NCBI GenBank assembly: GCA_038118725.1
Contig: JAYOIK010000063.1
Location: forward strand, 1-31,594
Source: JADHLJ01 sp038118725
GTDB lineage: Bacteria; Pseudomonadota; Alphaproteobacteria; Thalassobaculales; Thalassobaculaceae
Direction: 5' to 3'
DNA: 31,594 nucleotides
Part shown: positions 7,854-15,355 of the stretch, piece after piece
How positions within the stretch are numbered: position 1 is the first letter of the stretch
Layout of the letters: every line of letters starts with the position of its first letter
Notes under the pieces: model-generated
Seen by the model: only the letters and a program-made list of their open reading frames with translations
Told to the model about the DNA's origin: nothing
The model's database searches: none
Program-made: the position numbers and the translations under genes

Positions 7854-10145
7854 TCATCCCGCCTTTTGACGTGCTTTCTCGTGTTCCTGGGCATCAACGG
7901 CGGCGACCGCGGTCATGTTGATGATCCCGCGCGCGGTTTCCGAGGCCGTCAAAATATGCATCGGCCTCGCCGTTCCGACAAGGATCGGTCCGAGAGAAAG
8001 TCCCCGCCCCGTCGACTTCAACAGATTGTAGCTGATATTGGCCGCATCAAGGTTCGGCATGACCAAAAGATTCGCAGTTCCGGAAAGCCGTGAGTTCGGA
8101 AACACCCGATTTCGCACGACCTCGCTGATCGCCACGTCGGCGTGCATCTCCCCCTCAACCTCCATCTCCGGATGGCGTTCGCGCAGCAGGGCCACCGCAT
8201 CCGCCATCTTGCCCGCGTCCTCAATGTCGCGGGTACCGAAATTCGACGACGACAACAGCGCGACCTTGGGCTCCATGCCGAAGCTCCGAACCTCGTGCGC
8301 CGCCAAAACAACCATTTCCGCGATCTGCTCGACGCTCGGGTTCGGATTTACGAAGGTGTCGACGAGGAAAAACAATCCCTGGGGCATGATCAGCAAGTTG
8401 ACCGCCGCGACAACCCCCACCCCGGGTCGCTTGCCGATGATATCCATGATTTTGTCGAGATGGTCGGTATAACGGCCATGGGCGCCGCAGATGCCCGCGT
8501 CCGCGTCACGCTTGCGCACCATCATCGCCGCGATCGAGGTCGTGCGGGTACGCATGACCTCGCGGGCACGCGCCGGCGAGACGCCACGCCGCTCCATCAA
8601 CCGATGGTAGGTCCGCCAATAGTCGTCATAGCGGGGATCGCTGGCCGGGTTGACGATCTCCACGTCAACACCCGGTTTCAGGCGGAGACCCAGATCGTGA
8701 ATTCGTCGCTCGATAATATCCGGTCGTCCGACAAGGATCGGTCGAGCCAGATTTTCGTCCACCACGGTTTGGATGGCGCGCAGAACCCTCACCTCCTCTC
8801 CCTCGGCATAGACCACGCGTTTCGGATCGTTACGCGCGCGCAGGGACACCGGCCGCATGACCGGCACGGATCGATCCGCGAATTGCGCCAGACGTTGGCG
8901 ATAAACGTCGAAATCCTCGATCTCGCGCGTCGCGGCTCCGGTCGCGATCGCCGCCTTCGCCACCGCCGGCGCGATCTCCAGGATCAGGCGCGGATCGAAG
9001 GGCTTGGGGATGAGATACTCCGGTCCAAAGACCAGAGCCTCGTCACCATAGGCCTGGGCAACCACGTCGGAGCTTTCCTGGCGCGCGAGATGGGCGATGG
9101 CCTCAACGGCGGCGATCTTCATCGCTTCGTTGATGGTCGTGGCCCCGACATCCAGCGCGCCCCGGAAGATATAGGGAAAACAGAGCACGTTGTTGACTTG
9201 GTTCGGATAGTCCGTGCGCCCGGTCGCCACGATCGCGTCGGCGCGAACCGCCTTGACCTCCTCCGGCATGATCTCCGGCGTAGGGTTGGCGAGCGCCAGA
9301 ACCAGGGGCGCCTCGGCCATGCGCTCGACCATATCCGGCTTCAGGACACCGGGCGCCGACAGACCGAGGAATACGTCCGCTCCGCCGATCACTTCGCCCA
9401 GGGTGCGCGCGTCCGTATCGACGGCATAACGCTCCTTATAGGGGTCCATGAGTTCGTTCCGGCCTTCGTGAACCACGCCGATGATATCGGTCACGATGAT
9501 CTGGCCTCGCGGCAGTCCCATGCTGACCAACAGATCGAGACAGGCCAAAGCCGCCGCCCCGGCTCCCGAGGCAACCAGCTTGATGTCACCCAGCTTCTTG
9601 CCCACCAGTTCAAGGCCGTTGACCACCGCCGCCGCCACGGTGATCGCAGTGCCGTGCTGGTCGTCATGGAAAACCGGGATGTTCATCCGCTCGCGCAAGG
9701 CACGTTCGATGATGAAGCATTCCGGCGCCTTGATATCCTCGAGGTTGATCCCACCAAATGTCGGCTCCAGCGCCGCGACGATATCGATGATCTTGGCCGG
9801 CTCCGACTCCGCGAGCTCGATATCGAAGACATCGATATCCGCGAATTTCTTGAACAGAACCGCCTTGCCCTCCATCACCGGCTTGGAGGCCAACGGACCG
9901 ATATTGCCGAGACCAAGAACAGCGGAACCGTTGGTCACGACCCCCACCAGATTGCCGCGCGCCGTCAGGTTCGAGGCTTGAGATGGGTCGTCGGCGATGG
10001 CGTTGCAAGCGAAAGCCACGCCCGGTGAATAGGCGAGCGATAGATCGCGCTGGGTCATCAGCGGCTTGGTCGCCTCAATGGCCAGCTTGCCCGGTTTTGG
10101 AACTCGGTGATAATAGAGCGCGGCTTCCCGCAGATCGTCCGCCAT
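7854..10145 (-). CDS. maeB: NADP-dependent malic enzyme with C-terminal phosphotransacetylase-like domain
   Basis: This 763-residue protein is the large hybrid type typical of proteobacterial MaeB. It converts malate to pyruvate, CO2 and NADPH. The malic domain (about 15-160) holds DLSLAYSPGVA with Tyr39, Lys94 in MEGKAVLFKKF, the metal-site acidics in INLEDIKAPE, and FHDDQHGTA (159-167). The NADP-binding domain includes ASGAGAAAL (192-200). The last 330 or so residues resemble phosphate acetyl/butyryltransferase. In this family that part is generally regulatory rather than catalytic. GGGGA seven bases before ATG 10145 supports the start. The stop lies three bases before mgtE, forming a two-gene operon. 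Confidence 0.95.
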   Translation of the reverse strand: MADDLREAALYYHRVPKPGKLAIEATKPLMTQRDLSLAYSPGVAFACNAIADDPSQASNLTARGNLVGVVTNGSAVLGLGNIGPLASKPVMEGKAVLFKKFADIDVFDIELAESEPAKIIDIVAALEPTFGGINLEDIKAPECFIIERALRERMNIPVFHDDQHGTAITVAAAVVNGLELVGKKLGDIKLVASGAGAAALACLDLLVSMGLPRGQIIVTDIIGVVHEGRNELMDPYKERYAVDTDARTLGEVIGGADVFLGLSAPGVLKPDMVERMAEAPLVLALANPTPEIMPEEVKAVRADAIVATGRTDYPNQVNNVLCFPYIFRGALDVGATTINEAMKIAAVEAIAHLARQESSDVVAQAYGDEALVFGPEYLIPKPFDPRLILEIAPAVAKAAIATGAATREIEDFDVYRQRLAQFADRSVPVMRPVSLRARNDPKRVVYAEGEEVRVLRAIQTVVDENLARPILVGRPDIIERRIHDLGLRLKPGVDVEIVNPASDPRYDDYWRTYHRLMERRGVSPARAREVMRTRTTSIAAMMVRKRDADAGICGAHGRYTDHLDKIMDIIGKRPGVGVVAAVNLLIMPQGLFFLVDTFVNPNPSVEQIAEMVVLAAHEVRSFGMEPKVALLSSSNFGTRDIEDAGKMADAVALLRERHPEMEVEGEMHADVAISEVVRNRVFPNSRLSGTANLLVMPNLDAANISYNLLKSTGRGLSLGPILVGTARPMHILTASETARGIINMTAVAAVDAQEHEKARQKAG

Positions 10146-10245
10146 GATGGCTTCCCCGGTTACATCGACACCTTGACCTTACAGCGCACGAGCCTGGGTC
10201 CAAAGCCGCAACATCATCGGGCCAAACCAGAGAGACCGCGCGTCA

Positions 10246-11055
10246 ATGAAATACTTTTTGATCACCAGCCTGGCGAAAAGCGGCACCACTTGGGTGCAAC
10301 GGATTTGCCACGCTCACCCCGAGATGCATTGCCGAGCCGAGGATCAATTCACGAAATTCTGGGGGCGCGTAAACGATCTGACCGAGGACTACAACGACCT
10401 TGTCATGCAACGCGACCGTGAGCGTGACCAGCAAGGCATCGACGCGCTGAACAAGGATGATGCCACCAAGTTGTTTTTCTCGATGGTCAAAATCGCGATG
10501 GACAAGGCCCCTCCCGGCACCGCGTGCACCGGCATCAAGGACTTGGTCCTCAGCAACCGCGGGTTCCTGGAATATCTACCCAATGCCCATATTATCAACG
10601 TCATTCGCGATCCAAGGGACGTGGCGATTTCCGCCAAGGCACATGCCCGACGGGTCGATGGCACGGAAACCGAGCTCGACGACGCGTTTGCCGCGGACGT
10701 TTACCTCCTTTGGCTCAGGCATCTTCGGATGGTTGATAGCGCGCGACGTCGGTTTCCCCGGCAAGTCCACGATATTCGCTTCGAGGACTTGGTTGCCGAT
10801 TTTCCCATGGCGGTCGGCGCGCTGCTTTCCTTCCTTGGCGTGGATGCCAGTCGGGAGACCATCGAGCATTTGCGCCGGGAAACCGATTTCAAGCGGCTAT
10901 CGGGAGGTCGCGCGCCGGGCGAGGCCGACCCGAACAGCTATTTTCGCAAGGGAATAGCCGGTGACTGGCGGCAGACCCTGACAGCCTCACAAATCGCGTT
11001 CGCCGAGCAACAATGCGGTGAACAACTCGAAGCGCACGGCTACGACAGGCGCTAG
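10246..11055 (+). CDS. Cytosolic-type sulfotransferase (PAPS-dependent)
   Basis: This 269-residue protein has all three landmark motifs of PAPS sulfotransferases. The 5'-phosphosulfate loop is TSLAKSGTTWVQ (7-18). The 3'-phosphate site is VIRDPRDVAISA (119-130), with Arg121 and Ser129. The C-terminal RKGIAGDWRQ (234-243) matches the family RKGxxGDW motif. The enzyme moves sulfate from PAPS to a hydroxyl or amine. Bacterial members modify lipids, glycans or small molecules, and the acceptor cannot be told from sequence. It is divergent from malic enzyme and followed by a repeat-rich gap. There is no signal peptide, and the ribosome-binding site is weak. Confidence 0.85.
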   Translation: MKYFLITSLAKSGTTWVQRICHAHPEMHCRAEDQFTKFWGRVNDLTEDYNDLVMQRDRERDQQGIDALNKDDATKLFFSMVKIAMDKAPPGTACTGIKDLVLSNRGFLEYLPNAHIINVIRDPRDVAISAKAHARRVDGTETELDDAFAADVYLLWLRHLRMVDSARRRFPRQVHDIRFEDLVADFPMAVGALLSFLGVDASRETIEHLRRETDFKRLSGGRAPGEADPNSYFRKGIAGDWRQTLTASQIAFAEQQCGEQLEAHGYDRR

Positions 11056-11140
11056 ACCGATTCCGCCACGGCCGTCGCCTTCGTGAACTTAAGGAGCCGC
11101 TCAGGGGAGAAGATAGCCGGGACCAGTCTAATCGACGAGA

Positions 11141-11282
11141 GGTCCCCGCTTGCGCGAGGACCACGAGAAGACCCGGCCTCCCGAGATCCACCGCACAATC
11201 GCTCGGCCCCCGTTTTCTCCGTCGCGCCGGGGAGAAGCCGGGGCTTATGGCAAGCAGCTTCAAGCCCCAGCTTTCGCTGGGG
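11141..11282. repeat. Cluster of three palindromes in intergenic region (REP-like)
   Basis: The 255-bp gap after the sulfotransferase gene holds three hairpin-forming palindromes. The first is GGTCCCCGC-TTGC-GCGAGGACC at 11141-11162. The second is an imperfect hairpin at 11206-11244 with arms starting GCCCCCG and ending CGGGGC. The third is CCCCAGC-TTTC-GCTGGGG at 11265-11282, followed by GCGACGGG. The third, read on the reverse strand, has the same layout as the REP-like modules near 20946 and 23738 (CGTCG, a GC-rich palindrome with a purine-rich loop). No gene is visible here. Confidence 0.6.
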
Positions 11283-11310
11283 CGACGGGGACGGGCATGC
11301 AAGAGAAACC

Positions 11311-12141
11311 CTACTCGCCGAACAGGACCGCGTGCAGCGCGCGCCAGCTTTCCGGGTCGGGAGCGGCGAGGATGCCGCGGTCGAGTTCATTCGGACGATA
11401 GGGCGTGCCGTCGAAACAGGCCTGATAGCCGCCGGCCTCGGCGTGAATCAGGCAGCCCGGAACGTGGTCCCAAGGCATCTTCTTAATGTACATGGCGAAA
11501 TGTGCCTTGCCGTCGGCCATCCTGAGATATTCGTGCCCGGCGCAGCCCATGCGAAAATGGTCCGAGACGCCGTCATTGGCGCGGGCCCGCATATCCTCCT
11601 TGAGGGGACTATCAAGGAAGCGGAAATTGAGCGCGCCCCGCATCTCGATCGGGGCCGCGGGCGCCAAGGCCTCAAGCCGGCGCGTCGCGCCGCCTGAAAA
11701 TTCATGGGACCAAGCCCCCGCCCCCTTCTCCGCGCCGACCCAACGCTCTCCAAGCGGATCCAGAATGACACCCATCAGCGTTTCACCGCTCCGCACCAGT
11801 CCGACCATGACGCAGAAATGCCGGCCGCCCTTGGCGAAGTTGCTGGTGCCGTCGACCGGGTCGATGATCCAGACCGGCGCGTCGCCGTCGAGCAGGTCAA
11901 AGATCGCCGGATTTTCCGACGCCGCTTCCTCGCCAATCACCACCGAGCCCGGCAACAGTGCCTCCAGCAGCGGCGTCATGCGATGCTCCGCCTCGATATC
12001 GGCGATGGTCACCAAGTCCTTCGGGCCGGTTTTTTCGCGGACCTCGTCATCGCCCAATGCCTGATAGCGGGGCATGATCACGCTCTCGGCGGTCTCGCGC
12101 ATGATTTGGGCGACGGCCTCGGGGGATGGCATTTCGGGCAT
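11311..12141 (-). CDS. Inositol monophosphatase-family phosphatase (possibly histidinol-phosphatase type)
   Basis: This 276-residue protein belongs to the Mg2+-dependent inositol monophosphatase/FBPase superfamily. GEE (70-72) and IIDPVDGTSNF (92-102) provide the metal-binding acidics. PWDHVPG (223-229) stands where the family usually has WDxAAG. The metal ligand Asp225 is kept, but the two alanines are replaced by Val-Pro, which may alter substrate contacts. Members hydrolyse inositol phosphates, histidinol phosphate, PAP or sugar phosphates. The proximity to a sulfotransferase makes a 3'-phosphoadenosine phosphatase (CysQ-like) role conceivable, but nothing in the sequence proves it. A GAGG six bases before ATG 12141 supports the start. 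Confidence 0.85.
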   Translation of the reverse strand: MPEMPSPEAVAQIMRETAESVIMPRYQALGDDEVREKTGPKDLVTIADIEAEHRMTPLLEALLPGSVVIGEEAASENPAIFDLLDGDAPVWIIDPVDGTSNFAKGGRHFCVMVGLVRSGETLMGVILDPLGERWVGAEKGAGAWSHEFSGGATRRLEALAPAAPIEMRGALNFRFLDSPLKEDMRARANDGVSDHFRMGCAGHEYLRMADGKAHFAMYIKKMPWDHVPGCLIHAEAGGYQACFDGTPYRPNELDRGILAAPDPESWRALHAVLFGE

Positions 12142-12174
12142 CGGGCGCCTCGATATGGGACAGGGACAAACCGA

Positions 12175-12204
12175 ACGGGGCCGCGGATCACCCCGCGGCC
12201 CCGT
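12175..12204 (-). terminator. Probable terminator of groESL
   Basis: ACGGGGCCGCGG and CCGCGGCCCCGT form a perfect 12-bp stem around a six-base loop, 45 bases after the groEL stop. On the transcribed strand it is followed by a moderately T-rich stretch (TCGGTTTGTCC). The stem is very strong, but the T tract is not ideal. Confidence 0.65.
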
Positions 12205-12248
12205 CTTGATACCGGACCGATGGCCCGGGAAGCAAAGGAGAAAGGCTT

Positions 12249-13922
12249 TTAGAAGCCCATGTCACCCATGCCACCCATTCCGCCCATGCCACCCATTCCG
12301 CCCATGCCACCCATGTCCGGCATGCCGCCACCGGCATTGTCGGAGGGCGCGTCGGCGACCATGGCTTCGGTGGTGATCAGCAGACCCGCAATCGAGGCGG
12401 CGTCGCGCAACGCGGTGCGCACCACCTTGGTCGGGTCCATGATGCCGGCCTTGACCATATCGACATAGGCGCCGTCCTGGGCGTTGAAGCCGATCTTGGT
12501 GTTCTTGCCTTCCAGCAGCTTGCCCACGACGACGGAACCGTCGGAGCCGGCGTTCTCGGCGATCTGCCGCACCGGAGCCTGGAGCGCCCGGCGCACGATA
12601 TCGATGCCGACCCGCTGATCGTCATTCTCGGGCTTCAGCTTATCCAGCGATTTGCTGGCATAGAGCAGCGCCGAGCCGCCACCGGCGACGATGCCTTCCT
12701 CGACCGCGGCCCGGGTCGCGTGCATCGCGTCATCGACACGATCCTTGCGCTCCTTGACCTCGACCTCGGTGGAACCGCCGACCCGCAGCACCGCGACACC
12801 GCCGGCCAACTTGGCCAGACGTTCCTGCAGCTTTTCGCGGTCATAGTCCGAGGTGGTGTCCTCGATCTGCGCGCGAATCTGGTTGCAACGGGCCTGGATG
12901 TCCTTCTTCTTGCCGGCGCCATCGACGATCGTGGTCTCGTCCTTGGTGATCGAAACGTTCTTGGCCGTGCCGAGCATGTCGAGGGTAACGGTGTCCAACT
13001 GGATGCCGAGATCCTCGGAGATCACCGTGCCGCCGATCAAAACAGCGATATCCTCGAGCATCGCCTTGCGGCGATCGCCGAAGCCCGGCGCCTTGACGGC
13101 GGAAACCTTGAGGCCGCCGCGCAGCTTGTTGACCACCAGGGCGGCCAGCGCCTCGCCTTCCACGTCCTCGGCGATGATCAGCAGCGGACGGCTGGAGCGA
13201 GCCGTGGCTTCCAGGATCGGCAGCATCGGCTGAAGGCTGGAAAGCTTGGACTCGTGAATGAGAATATACGGGTTCTCAACCTCGCAGATCATCTTCTCGG
13301 CGTTGGTGATGAAGTAAGGCGAGAGATAGCCGCGGTCGAACTGCATGCCCTCGACGACGTCGAGCTCGGTGCCAAGCGATTTGGCCTCCTCGACGGTGAT
13401 CACACCCTCGTTGCCGACCTTACCCATGGCTTCGGCGATCAACTGGCCGATTTCCGCCTCGCCATTAGCCGAGATCGTGCCGACCTGGGCGATTTCCTCG
13501 GAAGTGCGGATCTTCTTGGATTGCTTTGCCACATCCTCGGAGACGGCACTCGCCGCCTGATCGATGCCGCGCTTCAGATCCATCGGGTTCATGCCGGCGG
13601 CGACCGCCTTCATGCCACCGCGCACGATCGCCTGAGCCAGAACCGTCGCGGTGGTGGTGCCGTCACCGGCCTCGTCCGAGGTCTTGGAGGCCACCTCGCG
13701 CACCATCTGGGCGCCCATGTTCTCGAACTTGTCGGAAAGCTCGATCTCCTTGGCCACCGAGACACCGTCCTTGGTGATCCGCGGCGCGCCGAATGCCTTG
13801 TCGAGCACCACGTTGCGCCCCTTCGGGCCCAGCGTGACCTTCACCGCGTCCGCCAGGGTGTCGACACCCCTAAGGATCCGGTCGCGGGCATCGGTATCAA
13901 ATTTTACGTCCTTGGCCGCCAT
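12249..13922 (-). CDS. groL: 60 kDa chaperonin GroEL
   Basis: This 557-residue protein is GroEL. It starts MAAKDVKFDTDARDRI and continues with VTLGPKGRNVVL. It contains the ATPase segment GDGTTTATVLAQ and the intermediate- and apical-domain sequences of type I chaperonins. It forms the 14-mer folding chamber that works with GroES in the cytosol. The C-terminus is a flexible Gly-Gly-Met tail of several repeats ending GDMGF, somewhat longer than in E. coli (548 residues overall). It lies 80 bases downstream of groES in the usual groES-groEL order and shares its CIRCE-controlled promoter. A hairpin terminator follows. Confidence 0.98.
   Translation of the reverse strand: MAAKDVKFDTDARDRILRGVDTLADAVKVTLGPKGRNVVLDKAFGAPRITKDGVSVAKEIELSDKFENMGAQMVREVASKTSDEAGDGTTTATVLAQAIVRGGMKAVAAGMNPMDLKRGIDQAASAVSEDVAKQSKKIRTSEEIAQVGTISANGEAEIGQLIAEAMGKVGNEGVITVEEAKSLGTELDVVEGMQFDRGYLSPYFITNAEKMICEVENPYILIHESKLSSLQPMLPILEATARSSRPLLIIAEDVEGEALAALVVNKLRGGLKVSAVKAPGFGDRRKAMLEDIAVLIGGTVISEDLGIQLDTVTLDMLGTAKNVSITKDETTIVDGAGKKKDIQARCNQIRAQIEDTTSDYDREKLQERLAKLAGGVAVLRVGGSTEVEVKERKDRVDDAMHATRAAVEEGIVAGGGSALLYASKSLDKLKPENDDQRVGIDIVRRALQAPVRQIAENAGSDGSVVVGKLLEGKNTKIGFNAQDGAYVDMVKAGIMDPTKVVRTALRDAASIAGLLITTEAMVADAPSDNAGGGMPDMGGMGGMGGMGGMGGMGDMGF
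12267..12314. repeat. 18-bp tandem repeat encoding the GroEL GGM tail
   Basis: The unit CATGCCACCCATTCCGCC (as read on the + strand) occurs exactly at 12267-12284 and 12285-12302, followed by a partial third copy. Each unit encodes two Gly-Gly-Met triplets on the reverse strand. Such tracts can vary in length by replication slippage without breaking the frame. Confidence 0.8.
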
Positions 13923-14002
13923 GCCAACTCTCCTTCTTTATTTCCGGTAAGGCTCCAAAGACGCGGCGCCTCGCGGCGCCACCAACGGAGCCCATGATTC
14001 TG

Positions 14003-14290
14003 TTAGTCGAGAACGCCCATGACGTCCGACTCACGCATGATCAGCATGTCATTGCCGTCGATCTTCACCTCGGTGCCGGACCATTTTCCGTACAGCACCA
14101 CGTCGCCCTTCTTCAGGGTCAGCGGGACGATCTTGCCGTCGCTGTCGCGGGCGCCGGCGCCAACGGAGACAACCTTGCCCTGCATGGGTTTTTCCTTGGC
14201 GGTGTCGGGAATGATGATTCCCCCCGCGGTTTTTGTATCGGCTTCAAGTGCTTGGACGACAACACGGTCGTGCAACGGACGAAAGGCCAT
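14003..14290 (-). CDS. groS: 10 kDa chaperonin GroES
   Basis: This 95-residue protein is a full-length GroES. It begins MAFRPLHDRVVVQ and contains the mobile loop ADTKTAGGIIIPDTAKEKP, which binds GroEL, and the conserved GDVVLYGKWSGTEV. It forms the heptameric lid of the GroEL chamber. It is the first gene of the groESL operon, with a CIRCE operator just upstream and groEL downstream. Confidence 0.98.
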   Translation of the reverse strand: MAFRPLHDRVVVQALEADTKTAGGIIIPDTAKEKPMQGKVVSVGAGARDSDGKIVPLTLKKGDVVLYGKWSGTEVKIDGNDMLIMRESDVMGVLD

Positions 14291-14335
14291 GGATCGCTCC
14301 CGGTCTACTGGCTGTTGAAATCGCGAGGCCGTGTG

Positions 14336-14362
14336 TTAGCACTCAAGAATAAAGAGTGCCAG
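14336..14362 (-). promoter_or_regulatory. CIRCE operator (HrcA binding site)
   Basis: TTAGCACTC, nine bases, then GAGTGCCAG lie 46 bases upstream of groES. The left arm matches the CIRCE consensus exactly, and the right arm differs from GAGTGCTAA at two outer positions. CIRCE binds the repressor HrcA, which is released under heat or misfolded-protein stress. The hrcA gene itself is not in this window. Confidence 0.93.
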
Positions 14363-14370
14363 AAAAAATC

Positions 14371-14398
14371 TAGATATGATCGCCATCACGATCTTCAA
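14371..14398 (-). promoter_or_regulatory. Sigma70-type promoter of groESL
   Basis: On the reverse strand, TTGAAG (14393-14398) and TATCTA (14371-14376) are spaced 16 bases apart. Transcription would begin at about 14364, right at the edge of the CIRCE element. HrcA binding would therefore block initiation or early elongation. This fits repression of a housekeeping promoter rather than dependence on a heat-shock sigma factor. Confidence 0.6.
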
Positions 14399-14434
14399 GG
14401 CCAATCGCGGCGGATCTCCCCGAGGCGAAAACCC

Positions 14435-15286
14435 TCAGTTGACCAGAAATTCCCGTATCGCGTCGATTTCCCGGTCCGAGGTCAAGCCCGGACAATGGCC
14501 GACGCCCTCGATGGCGAGCACATCGGAGCGCGGTCCCGTGGCGCGCATGCGCTCCACCGTGTCGGCGGCGAGGATCTTGGACTCGGTGCCCCAGAGCGTC
14601 AGAACCGGGATCGATATCCGGTTCCACAAGTCCCACATAATCACATCGGCGTCATTGCCTCTGTCGGCTGTGATGCGCGGGTCATAATGCACCCGCCACT
14701 TACCGTCGGCGCTTCGGGCAAGGCTGTCGCGCCCGAATTTGCGCGCGCCCTCCGGCGCGAACGGACCGAAGGCGGAGCGGGTCCGGACGATGAACTCGAC
14801 TCCCTCCTCCTCGCTCGCGAAGGGCAGGGCCGCGTCGGCAAGCCCGGCATTGGCGGCGCGCGCCTCGGCGCTGATGAAGGGACCGATATCATTCATCACC
14901 ATGCGCCGGATCAACGAGCCCGGCTTGCTGGCCAGGCCCATGCCGAGAATGCCGCCCATGGAGGTGCCGATCCAGTCGACTTGCTTGGCGCCGGTTACAG
15001 CGATCAGCGAGACCAGAAGGCCCTGAAAGAACGGGTAGTTGTAATCCTCGGCATTGGGCATCCAATCGCTGAGCCCCCGGCCCGGCATATCCACCGAGAT
15101 CACTCGATAATGGTCGCTAAGCACCTCGGCGATGGTGTCGAAATCCAGCCGATTGCGCGACAGTCCATGGACACAAATCAATACCTTCTGGTTCCTGGGA
15201 TTGCCCCATTCCCGATAGGAAAGTGAATGCCAACCACTGGAGGCTAGGAACGGCATTTTACGGTCGCGGAATGATTGGGTGCTCAT
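14435..15286 (-). CDS. Alpha/beta hydrolase
   Basis: This 283-residue protein has the alpha/beta-hydrolase fold signatures. HGLSRN (40-45) is the oxyanion-hole strand turn, VDMPGRGLSD (65-74) is the next loop, GTSMGG (107-112) is the nucleophile elbow with Ser109, and GVGHCPGL (261-268) carries the catalytic His264. The acidic triad member is less certain; GTESKIL (233-239) holds a candidate Glu235. Esters, lactones or C-C bonds are possible substrates. ATG 15286 has GGAGAA at good distance. The longer reading frame begins with TTG and has no ribosome-binding site. It is probably the last gene of an operon with the enolase-superfamily gene 69 bases upstream. Confidence 0.87.
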   Translation of the reverse strand: MSTQSFRDRKMPFLASSGWHSLSYREWGNPRNQKVLICVHGLSRNRLDFDTIAEVLSDHYRVISVDMPGRGLSDWMPNAEDYNYPFFQGLLVSLIAVTGAKQVDWIGTSMGGILGMGLASKPGSLIRRMVMNDIGPFISAEARAANAGLADAALPFASEEEGVEFIVRTRSAFGPFAPEGARKFGRDSLARSADGKWRVHYDPRITADRGNDADVIMWDLWNRISIPVLTLWGTESKILAADTVERMRATGPRSDVLAIEGVGHCPGLTSDREIDAIREFLVN

Positions 15287-15355
15287 GGTTCGAATTCTCC
15301 GAAACTTGGATCGCGACAATGTAAGGGAGAGCGAAGTCGGGAAGAGTGGCCCGCC

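Noticed and set aside
8142..10028. 628-codon open frame on the + strand opposite the malic enzyme
   Set aside because: It is an antisense shadow of a GC-rich gene. The translation is rich in Arg/His/Asp with no recognisable domain, and the malic enzyme on the other strand is unmistakable.
11083..11697. 204-codon + strand open frame after the sulfotransferase
   Set aside because: It starts in the palindrome cluster and continues antisense into the inositol-monophosphatase-family gene.
12720..13997. 425-codon open frame on the + strand opposite groEL
   Set aside because: It is an antisense shadow produced by the codon bias of groEL. It has no domain and no ribosome-binding site.
13994..15226. 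410-codon open frame crossing groES, the CIRCE region and the hydrolase on the opposite strand
   Set aside because: It runs antisense through two real genes and a regulatory region and has no coherent protein character.
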